Origin: Anaerotignum faecicola
GTDB taxonomy: Bacteria > Bacillota > Clostridia > Lachnospirales > Anaerotignaceae
Reading direction: 5' to 3'
NCBI RefSeq assembly: GCF_003865035.1
Contig: NZ_BHVZ01000014.1
Coordinates: 248,001-312,000 of the forward strand
Length of the DNA stretch: 64,000 bases
Shown: positions 28,995 through 38,057 of the stretch, one piece after another
Layout of the letters: every line of letters starts with the position of its first letter
Position numbering within the stretch: the first letter of the stretch is position 1
Translations under genes and position numbers: made by a program
Notes under the pieces: generated by a model
The model's input: the letters and a program-made list of their open reading frames with translations, nothing else
Told to the model about the DNA's origin: nothing
Databases searched by the model: none

Positions 28995-31463
28995 TTGGCA
29001 GGCTATTATAACCCGAAAAAGGACTACGCGGCAGCCATCAAGTCGGAAAAAAACCCTGCAAAGAAGGAGCAGCTAAAGGCAGAGAGACAGAACAAGATTG
29101 ATGCCATGAACGCCGCGGGGACGAACAAAAAGGGCTACACCAACAGCATTTACGGCGGCTCTTATAGCTCTTCCGGAAAGGGAAACTCTTCCTCCGGCGG
29201 AGACGGAAAGGGAAATAGCAGCGGCGGCTATTTTGACAAAAATCTGGACTATGCGGCAGCCATCCGGAACGAGAAGAACCCCGTGAAGCAGGCGCAGCTG
29301 ATTGCGGAGCGACAGAACAAACTGAATTGGATGAACGCGAGCGGAACGAACACGAAGGGCTACACAAACGACATTTACGGCGGGATGCCGCAGGCAAGCG
29401 CACCGCAGGGGCAATACCGCAGCACGGAGGCGGCACTGAACAACACGAACAAGGCGGCAATACAGCCGACAGCGACCACGCAGACCCAGACAGAGGCGGC
29501 GGCAGAGGCGGAAAACCCGACCGCGCCGACCTCCTTCGGGAGCACGGACGCGGCGCAGCGGGCAGCCCTACAGGCTTACATTACAAGACAATACGCCCAC
29601 CAGAAGGCGGAGAGCGGCGAGGGAACCTACAACGGGGACGGGAGCATGAGCCTTCCCGACCAGGGGCTTTTAAAAAGCTATCAGCAGAAATACAACGAAG
29701 CGAAGGCGGCAGGCGACCAAGGCGGCATGACAGCGGCGCACAGCGCGGCAGAGAAGCTGAGGGACAACTACAGATATTATCCCTTAGCGCACAGCAACGG
29801 CTACGGCTTAGGCGAGAACGACATCGGCTGGGTACGAGATTTGGTGGTGCGCGGTGACGAGCTGGGGAACAAGATTGTAGACCAATACAACAGGGGTACC
29901 TTTACACAAACGACCTATGACAAGGACGGCAATTTTGTGAACCGATACACCGGAGGGGACATTGCCGGACACGATGCACGGGTTGCAAAGGAGATGCAGA
30001 GAGTGAACGAGAAATTAGCAGGAAAGGAAAACAACACCTTTGCCTTCCGGCTTTCCGACCCGAATGACGTGAAGCTTTCCAATGCGGAGCTGCTGGCGAA
30101 ATACGGCGGCGGCATTACGGAGGGGAACAACGGCATCGGGCTTTACACTGCGCCGAACGGAACGGCTCTGAAAACAGCATCCGGCGGCGGAAACAGCGGC
30201 ATGGCGGCAAGCGGCACGCCACTGGCAGCGGCAGGCTACGGCACAGGACAGGACGCGGCGGCGAATTCTATTTACGGGCAATTCGGCTACTTCGACCCGA
30301 ACAAGGACTATGCGGCGGCGATGAAGAACGCAAGCAACACGCAGGAGATGGTGCAGCTGGAGAAGGAGCGGCAGAACAAGCTGAACTGGCTGAACGCGAA
30401 CGGGACGAACAAGGGCTACACCAACCAAATTTACAGCAATTATGACAATCTTTTCGGAGAGAGAGAGCCCTTGCCCGAATACAACGGCATGACGAAGGAG
30501 GAGCTTTTCGGCGGCTACAACGAGATGGCAGAGAGCCTTGCGGAGCAGAGGAAGGCACTGCTTTCCGCCGCACTGGCGCAGAACCGGACGGAGCAGGAGA
30601 AGGCAAACGGCAATTATGACGAGCTGGCAAGGCAGGCATACATCCTGAAGCGGCAAAACGAAAACGCACTGCCGCAGCAGCTGGCGGCACTGGGCATCAG
30701 CGGAGGCAGCAGCGAGAGCGCGAACCTTGCGCTTGCGGCGAACTATGAAAACAGCCTTGCAAGCAACGAGCAGGCAAGGCAGCAGGCATTAAGAGACTAT
30801 GCTTTGCAGGCATTGCAGGCGCGGACACAGGCGGACAGCGACATCAGCGGCTATTATGCGGACGCAACGCAGCAGGCGATGAACGCATGGCAGAGCGAGG
30901 CGGCGAACCGAAACAGCTGGAACCAGTGGGCGGCGAACTACAAGCAGGGACTGCGGGAATACAGCGACAGCCTGAACAGCCAGACCTATCAGGAGAATCT
31001 GGCAAGCAAACAATATGCGGACACACTGCGGCAGCAGCAGATTGACCTTGCCTTGCAGATGGGCGACTACAAAAAGCTGGCGGCAATGGGCTATGACGTT
31101 AGCTATTTGAAGCGGATGCAGGATGCGGAGCTGGAGCAGCTTGCACTGGATGCAATGCTGACAAGGGCGAACATCGCTAAGGTGAACAGCAGTGTGACAC
31201 GAGGGAGCGGCGGAGGGACAAGAAGCAGTAAAGGCGGCAAAGGCAACAGCGGCAAGGGCGGCGGAAACGGCGGTAGCAGTAGTAGCGGAACAGGGAAAGG
31301 GACAACGGATGTCAGTGCAGCAGGCTTGATGAAATTGCAGAACCTTGTGAATTACTACGGGACAAAGAGCAATCCGCTTGTAAACACTGCAATTCAAAAT
31401 ATGCTGAAAAACGGAACAATCAACGAGGCTACCTACAATGCTTTCCTGAAAACGATGAAATAA
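28995..31463 (+). CDS. Internal virion (ejection) protein with three long repeats
   Basis: The protein is 822 residues from TTG 28995 after AAGGAGGTGAG. It is rich in Ala, Asn, Gly and Gln. A unit of about 50 residues (DYAAAIKSEKNPAKKEQL ... ERQNKIDAMN ... GYTNSIYGG) occurs near residues 8-55, 76-130 and 435-480, separated by Gly/Ser linkers. The C-terminal half is helical (NLALAANYENSLASNEQARQ). Low-complexity helical proteins of this size next to a giant protein are typical of podovirus ejection proteins. Confidence 0.65.
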   Translation: MAGYYNPKKDYAAAIKSEKNPAKKEQLKAERQNKIDAMNAAGTNKKGYTNSIYGGSYSSSGKGNSSSGGDGKGNSSGGYFDKNLDYAAAIRNEKNPVKQAQLIAERQNKLNWMNASGTNTKGYTNDIYGGMPQASAPQGQYRSTEAALNNTNKAAIQPTATTQTQTEAAAEAENPTAPTSFGSTDAAQRAALQAYITRQYAHQKAESGEGTYNGDGSMSLPDQGLLKSYQQKYNEAKAAGDQGGMTAAHSAAEKLRDNYRYYPLAHSNGYGLGENDIGWVRDLVVRGDELGNKIVDQYNRGTFTQTTYDKDGNFVNRYTGGDIAGHDARVAKEMQRVNEKLAGKENNTFAFRLSDPNDVKLSNAELLAKYGGGITEGNNGIGLYTAPNGTALKTASGGGNSGMAASGTPLAAAGYGTGQDAAANSIYGQFGYFDPNKDYAAAMKNASNTQEMVQLEKERQNKLNWLNANGTNKGYTNQIYSNYDNLFGEREPLPEYNGMTKEELFGGYNEMAESLAEQRKALLSAALAQNRTEQEKANGNYDELARQAYILKRQNENALPQQLAALGISGGSSESANLALAANYENSLASNEQARQQALRDYALQALQARTQADSDISGYYADATQQAMNAWQSEAANRNSWNQWAANYKQGLREYSDSLNSQTYQENLASKQYADTLRQQQIDLALQMGDYKKLAAMGYDVSYLKRMQDAELEQLALDAMLTRANIAKVNSSVTRGSGGGTRSSKGGKGNSGKGGGNGGSSSSGTGKGTTDVSAAGLMKLQNLVNYYGTKSNPLVNTAIQNMLKNGTINEATYNAFLKTMK

Positions 31464-31481
31464 CAGGCGGAGGTGCGGCGA

Positions 31482-34400
31482 ATGGCTTGGTTATCCTTAG
31501 AGGAACTGAAAAAATATGATGCGAAAAAGGAATTAAAAAAGATGGGGCAGGCGGAGAAATCCGCCGCCTCTTTGCGTTCCGGGGGGCAGCCTGTGGAGGT
31601 GGTGCGAGACACCGGAGCGAAAGACGCAGTGAAGAATCTGCTGGAAAAGCACAAAAAGAGCAGGGCAATCAGAAAAGAGATGCAGAGCATCGGGCAGGAT
31701 TTGCGCAAGAACAAAAGCACAGACCTTGCGGCATACCGGAGGGGGGCACAGAAGCAGGCAGAGCTGCAGAAAAAACTGCCCGGTGCAGCCTTTACGGCAG
31801 GACTATTGGAAGGCATGGGCGGCAACAGCAAGGATGCGGCGGTAAAGCTAATCGGGAATGATGCTTTGACGAAGCAGAACGAGGCGATGCAGGAGCTTTT
31901 CAAGCAGACGCAGAGCAACCACAAGGGCATGGCGGCGGCAGGCAGGCTGACCGGAGAATTTGCGAAGGCAGGCGCAGGCTACATGACCATCGGCAAGGCG
32001 GCGGAGGAAGCGGCATTGAAGGGCATGGGCGCGCTTGGCAGGAGGATGACGGCAAGCACAGCACCGGACATTGCACAGAAGGCGGCGGCGAAAATTCTGC
32101 TGAACCCGAAAAACGCGAAGGCGGCGAGAGTGGCGGCAGGGCTTCTGGGACAGCAGGCGGCGGACACAATGGTGAACACGCCGATGACGATTGCGGCCGG
32201 GATGGCAGACGGAAAAAGCCGCAAGGAGATTGCGAAGGATGTTGGAAAGCAGGAGGCAATGGATGCAGCGTTTAACGTGGGGCTTGCGGCACTGGGAGCC
32301 GGGGCGAAGAAGGCAGGACAGGTGCTGGAGCCAAGACTTGCGATGCGGCGGGAGAAGGCGTTGCAGAAAAAGGGAATCGGCAAGGCAGGAGAAAAAATAA
32401 AAAAAGAGAACGTGCTGCCCGGAGATGTAACAAGCCCCTCCGTTACGCCTGAAAACGCAACTGCACAATTCTCTGCTAATACTGTACCAAAGACGGCAGA
32501 GGGTGTCAAGAATACGGGGCTATCCGAGAAGAAACTTCTTTCTGCGGATGAAATTCCGGAGAAAATCCGACAGGAATATGAAAACTGGAACAACCCCGAC
32601 TACATGGGGGAAAAGCTGCGCGAAATCAGCGAGAAATACAGCGGTGACAGCCAACAGTTTGATGCGGAAGTGAAGAAGATTACAGGACGCATGCAGGAAC
32701 TGGAAGATATGCTTGGCATCCGCACGCAAAGGGTAAAGGATACAGAGAAAAAGATTCAGACAGGAGCAGTAAAGGAAATGAAGAAAATTCTTTCTCTTTC
32801 CGGAAAGGGAGAAACAGAGGAAACAAAGAAGCTGCTGCAGACCGCAGTTCTGGAAGGCAGAACAGGAAAAATCAGCGAGCAGACCAGAGAAAGAATTTTC
32901 AATGAACTCTTTGACAGGGGACACATCAGCAACAGGGCGGATATTGACAAGGACTTGAAAAACCACTTGAAAGGGCTAACGCTGAAAATTTCCAGACAGG
33001 ATGCAAGCAACATCCCCGATTTCAAGCAGTGGCGAAAGGGGACATTTGGGAAAATCCGCAGTGTAGGCGTAGGAGAAAAAGGAAACATTGATTCCGTGTG
33101 GATGGAGCTGCATGAAAAGTGGCCGCAGCTATTTTCTGATGAAATTACGAACCCTGCGGAGCAGCTTTTGAAAATCAAAGAGGTTGCGGATGAGATGACC
33201 TACAGAGAGATCCCCTTGGCGGAAACCATTGACAGCGGCGCAAGGGATGGATTGAAAGCGGAATTTGATTCTGCCATGGACAGGCTGCAGACGGAGCTGC
33301 AGAAGCTGACCGCTTACACCAATGACAGGGCGGCAGTGCAGAAAAGAAAGCTGATGCAGGAGGGAATCCCTTTGCAGGTGGACTATAACAAAATGTCAAC
33401 CAAGGAAATGAAGGAACTATATAACCAGAGGTATCAATACAAAAAAGCCGCAGACAAGGTGCGCAGCAGAAAAAACCTGACAGAGGGGGACAAGGCACTT
33501 CTGGACAAGCTGCATCGGGGGGAACTGGATGCAGAAACGGCAAAAAAATATGCAGGGCTGAACGGTGACGACCTGATTGAGGTTTACAATGCGGAGAAGC
33601 CGCTTTATGCCACAAATCAGATGATTCGGGAATATAAAAAGCAGGCAAACAGCAGATTTGACGGGGATTTTTCTGACATTATGGGGGATATTCCCATTCA
33701 GAGCGAAGGGAAAAAGGGCTGGCGCGACCTTTCCCCTTTACGGCTGATGCGTGAAACACAGGAAAGAATCCTTGACATGATTGCCCCGACGAAGGAGCAG
33801 GCAGGGCGGTTAAAGCAGACCTTATTTGACCCGATTCATGCAAATGAGAGAGACAGGACGCTTTTCAAGAATGCATTTATCGACAGGCTGAAACAGACGG
33901 ACATCAGCACAAAGAATAATATTCCCATCAAGCTGCCGAACGGTGAAAATGTGAAAACAAGCGAGAGTGCCCTGGTGCAGTGGCTGGGAGAAAACAGATA
34001 CCAGCTGCGGCAGATGGAGCGCAAAAAGGGCAGAGCGACAGTAGAGGAAATTGCAAACGAGCAGGAGCTGCGCAGACAGATTGAGCACATCGAAAGGAGC
34101 CTGAGCAGGGAGCAGCTGCAGCGGATTGACAACGGGATTGCAGAATTTACGGAAATCTACAAGGAAATCCACCCGAAAATCAATGAGGCACTGATTCGCA
34201 ACGGATATGAGCCTGTTGGGTATATTGAAGGGTACTTCCCTCACATGAATTTTGATGACCCGAACAACGTGGTAGAGGCGATGGCAAAAAAGCTGGGCTT
34301 TGATTTTTCCTCCAAGGAGCTGCCGATGGACATTGCCGGAAGAACGGAAACCTTCCGCCCGGGGAAGAAATGGGCAGGAAACCTGCTGACGAGAACCGGA

Positions 34401-36551
34401 ACAGAAACGGACTACGATGCGCTGCGTGCCTTCGACCAATACATTGACAACATTTCGGATGTCATCTACCATACGGATGATATTAAGCGGCTGCGCTCCT
34501 ATGAGGACTACATGAGATATACGCTTTCGGATGAGGGCATCCGGGCAAGGGTTGATGCGGTGAAGAATAACATGGACTTGACTGCTGCGGAGAAAGAAAA
34601 GCGGATTGATGAAATTTACGAAGGGGTGCAGAATCACAGCTTGCAGAACTATGTAAGCAACATCCGTGCATACACAGACCTGCTTGCCGGAAAGAAGCAC
34701 AAGGTTGACCGTATTCTGGAAACGGAGGTATTCGGCAGAAAGGTTTACAAGGCAGTAAACGCGATAGAAAACAGAGTTGCCGGAAACATGGTAGCCGGAA
34801 ATATCGGATCCGCACTGACAAATTTCATCCCCATCACGCAGGGCATGAGCAACATGAGCATTGGCAGCAATCTGCGCGGACTAAAGGAATCCCTTATAAA
34901 TATGACAAAGGGAGAGATGGACGAGCTGACGAAAAAAAGCACCTTTCTTGCGACAAGAGAGGGTTCGGAGCAGCTTTACAAAAGCACCATGCAGAAAATC
35001 AGCGAGGCAGGCGGGAACTGGAACCCTTTGCAATGGATGGAGGCGGCGGACAAATTCACCACGCAGGCAGTCTGGCGCAGCCGTTATTATGACAATCTAA
35101 AAAAAGGCATGGAGGAAACGGCGGCAATCCAAAATGCTGACGATTTTGCAAGAGGACTTTTTGCAGGGAGAAGCAAGGGCGCGATGCCTACGATGTTTTC
35201 CAGCAAGACCCTGAAACCGCTGACGATGTTTCAGCTTGAGGTGAACAACCAGATCAGCTATCTGATGAAGGATATCCCGAAGGAGGCACAGGGCAGCGTT
35301 GCAAAAATGATGAAGGCATACGGTGGGCTTATTATCGGGGCTTACATCTACAATGATGTTTACGAAAAGCTGACGGGGAGACGTTCCGCATTAGACCCAT
35401 TCAGCACAGCCAATCAGGCAATCGGCGACCTGACGGGGACACAGGTACGCAATACGCTGGATATTCTGGAGGATGCGGCAAAAGGAAACGGTGTGCAGCT
35501 GACGGAGCGCGTAGAGCAGAAAAAGCCTTCCGAGGCACTGGAAAATGTGCTGGGAGATATTGGCGGAAATATGCCCTTTGTCGGCGGGTTACTCTTTGAC
35601 GGGGGACGTATTCCTGTGCAGTCGGCACTTCCGAGTGTGACAACGATTGCAGGAGCTTTCGGGGATGCGGCAAGCGGCGATGACACAAAGGAAAAGGCGC
35701 GGCAGACCATTAAGCAGGAATTGGAAAAGCCGCTTTGGTATCTGGGGATGCCGATTGCAGGCGGACAGGTAAGAAAAACTGTGAAGGGTTTAGATCTGAT
35801 GCGAGAGGGCGGCAGCTACACCCAGACGAACAAGGGGGAAAAGCTACAGTTTGCGGTTGACCAAGACAAGAAAACGAACTGGGCGCAGGCGGCACTTTTC
35901 GGGAAATGGGCAGTGCCGGAGGCACAGGCGCACATGGAGAAGAACCGGACATTGAGCGAAAAAAGTACGGAAACCTATGAAAAGCTGCGGCAGGCAGGGG
36001 CAAAGAACACCACAGCCTTTGAAAGCATTAACAAAATGAACCGAGAGGACAAGGGGAGAGACAAGCGCAGAGCGATTCGCAGCGCACCACTGAGCGCGGA
36101 TCAGAAGGCAATCCTTTACAGAAGTATTCTGAGTGACAAGCAGAAGGACAAGGAAATTCTGGACTACTTCAAATGGACAAACAGCATGGGCGAGGTTGCG
36201 GACTACCTGATGCGAGCAGCGGACTATAAGGACAATGCGGCCAAAAAGGCTGCTTTGCAGGATGCGAAGATTTCGGACGATGAGAAGGAATACATCTACA
36301 TGGAAAAATTTGTGCAGGATAAAAGCAAGGAAAAAGAACAGAGCAGGATTCGAGCGTTGCGAGAGGCCGGCATTGGGATGAATGATTATCTGAAAATCAG
36401 AATGAAATATGGGCAGATATATGACTATAAGGATGCAGAAGCCAGAATGAGACAATGGTTGCAGGAGGAAGGCTTTAGCTGGCAGGAGCAAAGTGTAATC
36501 AAAGAGCAGTTTATTTTCTGGGGGATGCACCCGAAGAAATACAAGGGGTAA
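31482..36551 (+). CDS. Giant internal virion protein
   Basis: The protein is 1,689 residues from ATG 31482 after GGAGGTGCGG. It is mostly helical with long charged stretches. A hydrophobic patch lies near residue 1,110 (AGNIGSALTNFIPITQGM), another near 1,285 (GGLIIGAYIYNDVYEKL). The position at the end of the late operon, the size and the composition match large ejection proteins or polyvalent proteins of podoviruses, which enter the cell with the DNA. No enzymatic motif is certain. Confidence 0.65.
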   Translation: MAWLSLEELKKYDAKKELKKMGQAEKSAASLRSGGQPVEVVRDTGAKDAVKNLLEKHKKSRAIRKEMQSIGQDLRKNKSTDLAAYRRGAQKQAELQKKLPGAAFTAGLLEGMGGNSKDAAVKLIGNDALTKQNEAMQELFKQTQSNHKGMAAAGRLTGEFAKAGAGYMTIGKAAEEAALKGMGALGRRMTASTAPDIAQKAAAKILLNPKNAKAARVAAGLLGQQAADTMVNTPMTIAAGMADGKSRKEIAKDVGKQEAMDAAFNVGLAALGAGAKKAGQVLEPRLAMRREKALQKKGIGKAGEKIKKENVLPGDVTSPSVTPENATAQFSANTVPKTAEGVKNTGLSEKKLLSADEIPEKIRQEYENWNNPDYMGEKLREISEKYSGDSQQFDAEVKKITGRMQELEDMLGIRTQRVKDTEKKIQTGAVKEMKKILSLSGKGETEETKKLLQTAVLEGRTGKISEQTRERIFNELFDRGHISNRADIDKDLKNHLKGLTLKISRQDASNIPDFKQWRKGTFGKIRSVGVGEKGNIDSVWMELHEKWPQLFSDEITNPAEQLLKIKEVADEMTYREIPLAETIDSGARDGLKAEFDSAMDRLQTELQKLTAYTNDRAAVQKRKLMQEGIPLQVDYNKMSTKEMKELYNQRYQYKKAADKVRSRKNLTEGDKALLDKLHRGELDAETAKKYAGLNGDDLIEVYNAEKPLYATNQMIREYKKQANSRFDGDFSDIMGDIPIQSEGKKGWRDLSPLRLMRETQERILDMIAPTKEQAGRLKQTLFDPIHANERDRTLFKNAFIDRLKQTDISTKNNIPIKLPNGENVKTSESALVQWLGENRYQLRQMERKKGRATVEEIANEQELRRQIEHIERSLSREQLQRIDNGIAEFTEIYKEIHPKINEALIRNGYEPVGYIEGYFPHMNFDDPNNVVEAMAKKLGFDFSSKELPMDIAGRTETFRPGKKWAGNLLTRTGTETDYDALRAFDQYIDNISDVIYHTDDIKRLRSYEDYMRYTLSDEGIRARVDAVKNNMDLTAAEKEKRIDEIYEGVQNHSLQNYVSNIRAYTDLLAGKKHKVDRILETEVFGRKVYKAVNAIENRVAGNMVAGNIGSALTNFIPITQGMSNMSIGSNLRGLKESLINMTKGEMDELTKKSTFLATREGSEQLYKSTMQKISEAGGNWNPLQWMEAADKFTTQAVWRSRYYDNLKKGMEETAAIQNADDFARGLFAGRSKGAMPTMFSSKTLKPLTMFQLEVNNQISYLMKDIPKEAQGSVAKMMKAYGGLIIGAYIYNDVYEKLTGRRSALDPFSTANQAIGDLTGTQVRNTLDILEDAAKGNGVQLTERVEQKKPSEALENVLGDIGGNMPFVGGLLFDGGRIPVQSALPSVTTIAGAFGDAASGDDTKEKARQTIKQELEKPLWYLGMPIAGGQVRKTVKGLDLMREGGSYTQTNKGEKLQFAVDQDKKTNWAQAALFGKWAVPEAQAHMEKNRTLSEKSTETYEKLRQAGAKNTTAFESINKMNREDKGRDKRRAIRSAPLSADQKAILYRSILSDKQKDKEILDYFKWTNSMGEVADYLMRAADYKDNAAKKAALQDAKISDDEKEYIYMEKFVQDKSKEKEQSRIRALREAGIGMNDYLKIRMKYGQIYDYKDAEARMRQWLQEEGFSWQEQSVIKEQFIFWGMHPKKYKG

Positions 36552-36564
36552 TTTTCTATACCAC

Positions 36565-36588
36565 CATTTTGTTGACCGCAACAAAATG
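36565..36588 (+). terminator. Hairpin after the last late gene
   Basis: CATTTTGTTG and CAACAAAATG form a perfect 10-bp stem with loop ACCG. No T run follows, so it may protect the mRNA end or be a weak terminator. Confidence 0.5.
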
Positions 36589-36598
36589 AAAAGAAAAT

Positions 36599-36638
36599 TT
36601 GCAGAAAAGGGGGTTTTTCTTTACACCCCCTTCTGCAA
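36599..36638 (+). repeat. Long inverted repeat before the RNA promoter
   Basis: TTGCAGAA-GGGGGT and ACCCCC-TTCTGCAA pair over 14 bp with a two-base bulge and a loop containing TTTTTCTTT. It overlaps the upstream part of the promoter at 36,620-36,651, so it may be a terminator of the late operon, a binding site, or both. Confidence 0.7.
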
Positions 36639-36651
36639 GACATGCTATAAT
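36620..36651 (+). promoter_or_regulatory. Promoter of the candidate ncRNA
   Basis: There is an extended -10 TGCTATAAT (hexamer 36,646-36,651). The best -35 is TTTACA at 36,620-36,625 with a long 20-bp spacer, which the extended -10 could offset. Confidence 0.65.
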
Positions 36652-36657
36652 AGCAGT

Positions 36658-36923
36658 GCCGAGACAGAAAGTTGTCAGGTTTCTTTCTCATTAAGCTGTA
36701 GAGCAGCATTTTTTCCCCTTGCCGGGGCAACCCGGCACTAACGCAGCATAGAGAATGGGCACAAGCGAGTGCGTCGGTTCGATTCCGGCAGCTGCGAAGA
36801 AATCCTATCTCCTTTAAACTGATAAGCTGAATATGCCCCGATGCGGCATTGCGGGGCGAGAGATTGAAAACCGAAAGGTTTTGCAGGGAGTGGTGCATCT
36901 GATGCGCTACTCCTTATTTTTTT
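36658..36923 (+). ncRNA. Candidate structured non-coding RNA at the prophage right end
   Basis: The region has a promoter, no open frame with a ribosome site, many stems, and a terminator. Stems are GCCGGG-GCAA-CCCGGC (36,721-36,736, GNRA loop) and a three-way junction closed by CGCAGC (36,742) and GCTGCG (36,791). The junction contains GCAC/GTGC and a T-arm-like hairpin GTCGG-TTCGATT-CCGGC (36,773-36,789). Further stems are GCCCCG/CGGGGC (near 36,835-36,855) and AAAACC-GAAA-GGTTTT (36,867-36,882). It is not a tRNA, tmRNA, SRP RNA or RNase P RNA that I recognise. Confidence 0.65.
36886..36923 (+). terminator. Intrinsic terminator of the candidate ncRNA
   Basis: GGAGT and ACTCC enclose an inner stem GTGCAT/ATGCGC, and a run of seven T residues follows. 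Downstream, TTATCA/TGATAA (36,931-36,956) forms a looser inverted repeat. Confidence 0.85.
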
Positions 36924-37010
36924 GGGGAAGTTATCAGAAAAAGCTGATTTGTGATAAGTTGGGGAGAAAATGCGAAGTGTAGTTGCAATTTTTCATGGGG
37001 AAAATGAAAA

Positions 37011-37041
37011 CTAAAAGCCCCATCAAGGATGGGGCTTTTAG
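37011..37041. terminator. Bidirectional terminator at the prophage border
   Basis: CTAAAAGCCCCAT and ATGGGGCTTTTAG pair perfectly over 13 bp, with A and T tracts on either side. It insulates the phage from the minus-strand cotJ operon, whose transcript it would also stop. Confidence 0.85.
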
Positions 37042-37286
37042 TTTGTGATTCTGCTGTATGAAGGGGATAGTTGATAGATGTGACACTCGTATTCCTCTGT
37101 AGCAATGTCATTCAGCGTTGCTTTTGCCTCGGGCGTTACCATCGTAAATTTCTGGCTGAGATACCGCAGGGATGCACCCAGCTCGCCATCTGCACCCCCA
37201 TATTGTTCAATCATGATTTTCGCAAGTCTCGCATCGGGTTTTGTAATCTTCACAGGAAATTCCAATTTCTTTTCATAAATCCACAT
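37038..37286 (-). pseudogene. cotJC: CotJC (manganese-catalase-like spore coat protein), 5' part, interrupted by the prophage
   Basis: Residues 1-65 (MWIYEKKLEFPVKITKPDAR, GGADGELGASLRYLSQKF, LNDIATEE) are the start of the CotJC manganese catalase, normally about 190 residues. The frame then runs 17 codons into phage DNA and stops. The di-manganese ligands mostly lie in the missing part. The gene starts right at the cotJB stop. If the prophage excises precisely during sporulation the gene would be restored; otherwise it is lost. Confidence 0.88.
37085..37105. other. Probable attR: phage-cotJC junction
   Basis: Read on the minus strand, cotJC matches its family up to ...LNDIATEE (codon 65, ending at 37,092) and then changes to YECHIYQL and a stop 17 codons later. 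Other CotJC proteins continue TEELAHLEM. The crossover core must therefore lie close to GCTACAGAGGAA on the minus strand. The exact core needs the left end. Confidence 0.75.
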
Positions 37287-37571
37287 TTATTTACACTCCT
37301 TTCCTGCCAGAGAAAAATTGGCATCGTTCTGCCAAGGCCATGGATTTTCCATCCACTGCCAAGCCTGTGTATTGGCGGCATAGCTGCGGAAGGAGCAAAG
37401 AGGCCCAAATGTCTCCTCGTATTTCATACGAACCGTGTCAGCGGCAGTGATGACCTGATTGTATGCTGCAATGGCATCGCTGTCATCGGGGTGCGTATTC
37501 AGAAAAAGCCCCAAGTCTACAGCAATAAAGTCAAGCTCCATCAAGGATTTCAATAATTCCTCCTGATTCAT
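37287..37571 (-). CDS. cotJB: Spore coat protein CotJB
   Basis: The 94-residue protein has the CotJB signature: MELDFIAVDLGLFLNTHPDD, YNQVITAADTVRMKYEETFG, and the terminal WQWMENPWPW. The start MNQEEL at 37,571 overlaps the cotJA stop by 4 bases (ATGA). It is a structural component or assembly factor of the spore coat, made in the mother cell with CotJA and CotJC. Confidence 0.92.
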   Translation of the reverse strand: MNQEELLKSLMELDFIAVDLGLFLNTHPDDSDAIAAYNQVITAADTVRMKYEETFGPLCSFRSYAANTQAWQWMENPWPWQNDANFSLAGKECK

Positions 37572-37849
37572 ACCTCTGCCCCCCTTCCGAAACGATAAAG
37601 ATTCCAGCCGGAGCAATAGGGGATAGCCAGATCGGCAAAGACCGTGCCGCAGATAAGGCTTTGCTCAGCCTCCATCGGTGCTTCATAGGGCTGGAAGGGC
37701 ACCATAGCCTGCGCCGGCCCAATTTGCTCCAGCACGCAGGCGTTGCAATTTCCTATCATGGTAGCCGGTGTCAGCGTGGCGGAAGCGGTCTCTGTGTTGT
37801 TTTGTCTGCAATGCTGATTACAGGCGAAGTTTCTGCACATTTCTCTCAT
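37568..37849 (-). CDS. cotJA: Spore coat associated protein CotJA
   Basis: The 93-residue protein has a Cys-rich N-terminal extension (MREMCRNFACNQHC). It then has the CotJA core AMVPFQPYEAPMEAEQSLIC, with GTVFADLAIPY. It is the first gene of the operon, with ribosome site AAAAGGAGGAAAC. A mother-cell (sigma-E) promoter is expected upstream, but I could only find an imperfect match (CATAGTAT near 37,888). Confidence 0.9.
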   Translation of the reverse strand: MREMCRNFACNQHCRQNNTETASATLTPATMIGNCNACVLEQIGPAQAMVPFQPYEAPMEAEQSLICGTVFADLAIPYCSGWNLYRFGRGAEV

Positions 37850-37935
37850 GCGTGTTTCCTCCTTTTGGCATTTACAATATTTATACTATGGAAAAAGTCG
37901 ATTATGGTGCGAAGGGATTTCCGAAAAAGAAAAAT

Positions 37936-37975
37936 GGCAATGACAAAGGGCTCTTTCGAGTCCTCTGTCATTGCC
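37936..37975 (-). terminator. Terminator of the first NSS transporter gene
   Basis: GGCAATGACA and TGTCATTGCC form a 10-bp stem around a 20-base loop. On the minus strand it is followed by ATTTTTCTTTTT, so it ends the transporter transcript. The rest of 37,850-38,057 is intergenic. Confidence 0.7.
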
Positions 37976-38057
37976 GCGTAATAATCTAAATGACGGAGAG
38001 GGGAAGCAAGGAAGGGAGAGCTTCCGCCTCAGCCGATTTTCATTTTTTTGAGTTCTA

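Larger units (their letters stand above)
1..37092. mobile_element. Podovirus-like prophage, right part, integrated in cotJC
   Basis: This is a continuous block of + strand phage genes: SSB, DnaB, TerS, TerL, portal, scaffold, capsid, tail, holin, endolysin and internal virion proteins. There is no tape-measure or sheath gene. The large internal virion proteins and two tail-tubular-like proteins fit a short-tailed phage. The left end and the main lysogeny module are outside the window. The right end is set by the point where cotJC loses its family sequence, at codon 65 near 37,092. The late genes look intact, so the prophage could be functional. That last point is inference. Confidence 0.9.

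Noticed and set aside
36742..36796. tRNA gene
   Set aside because: The acceptor-like arms and TTCGATT arm are present, but only about 24 bases separate them where D and anticodon arms need about 44. No CCA end follows.
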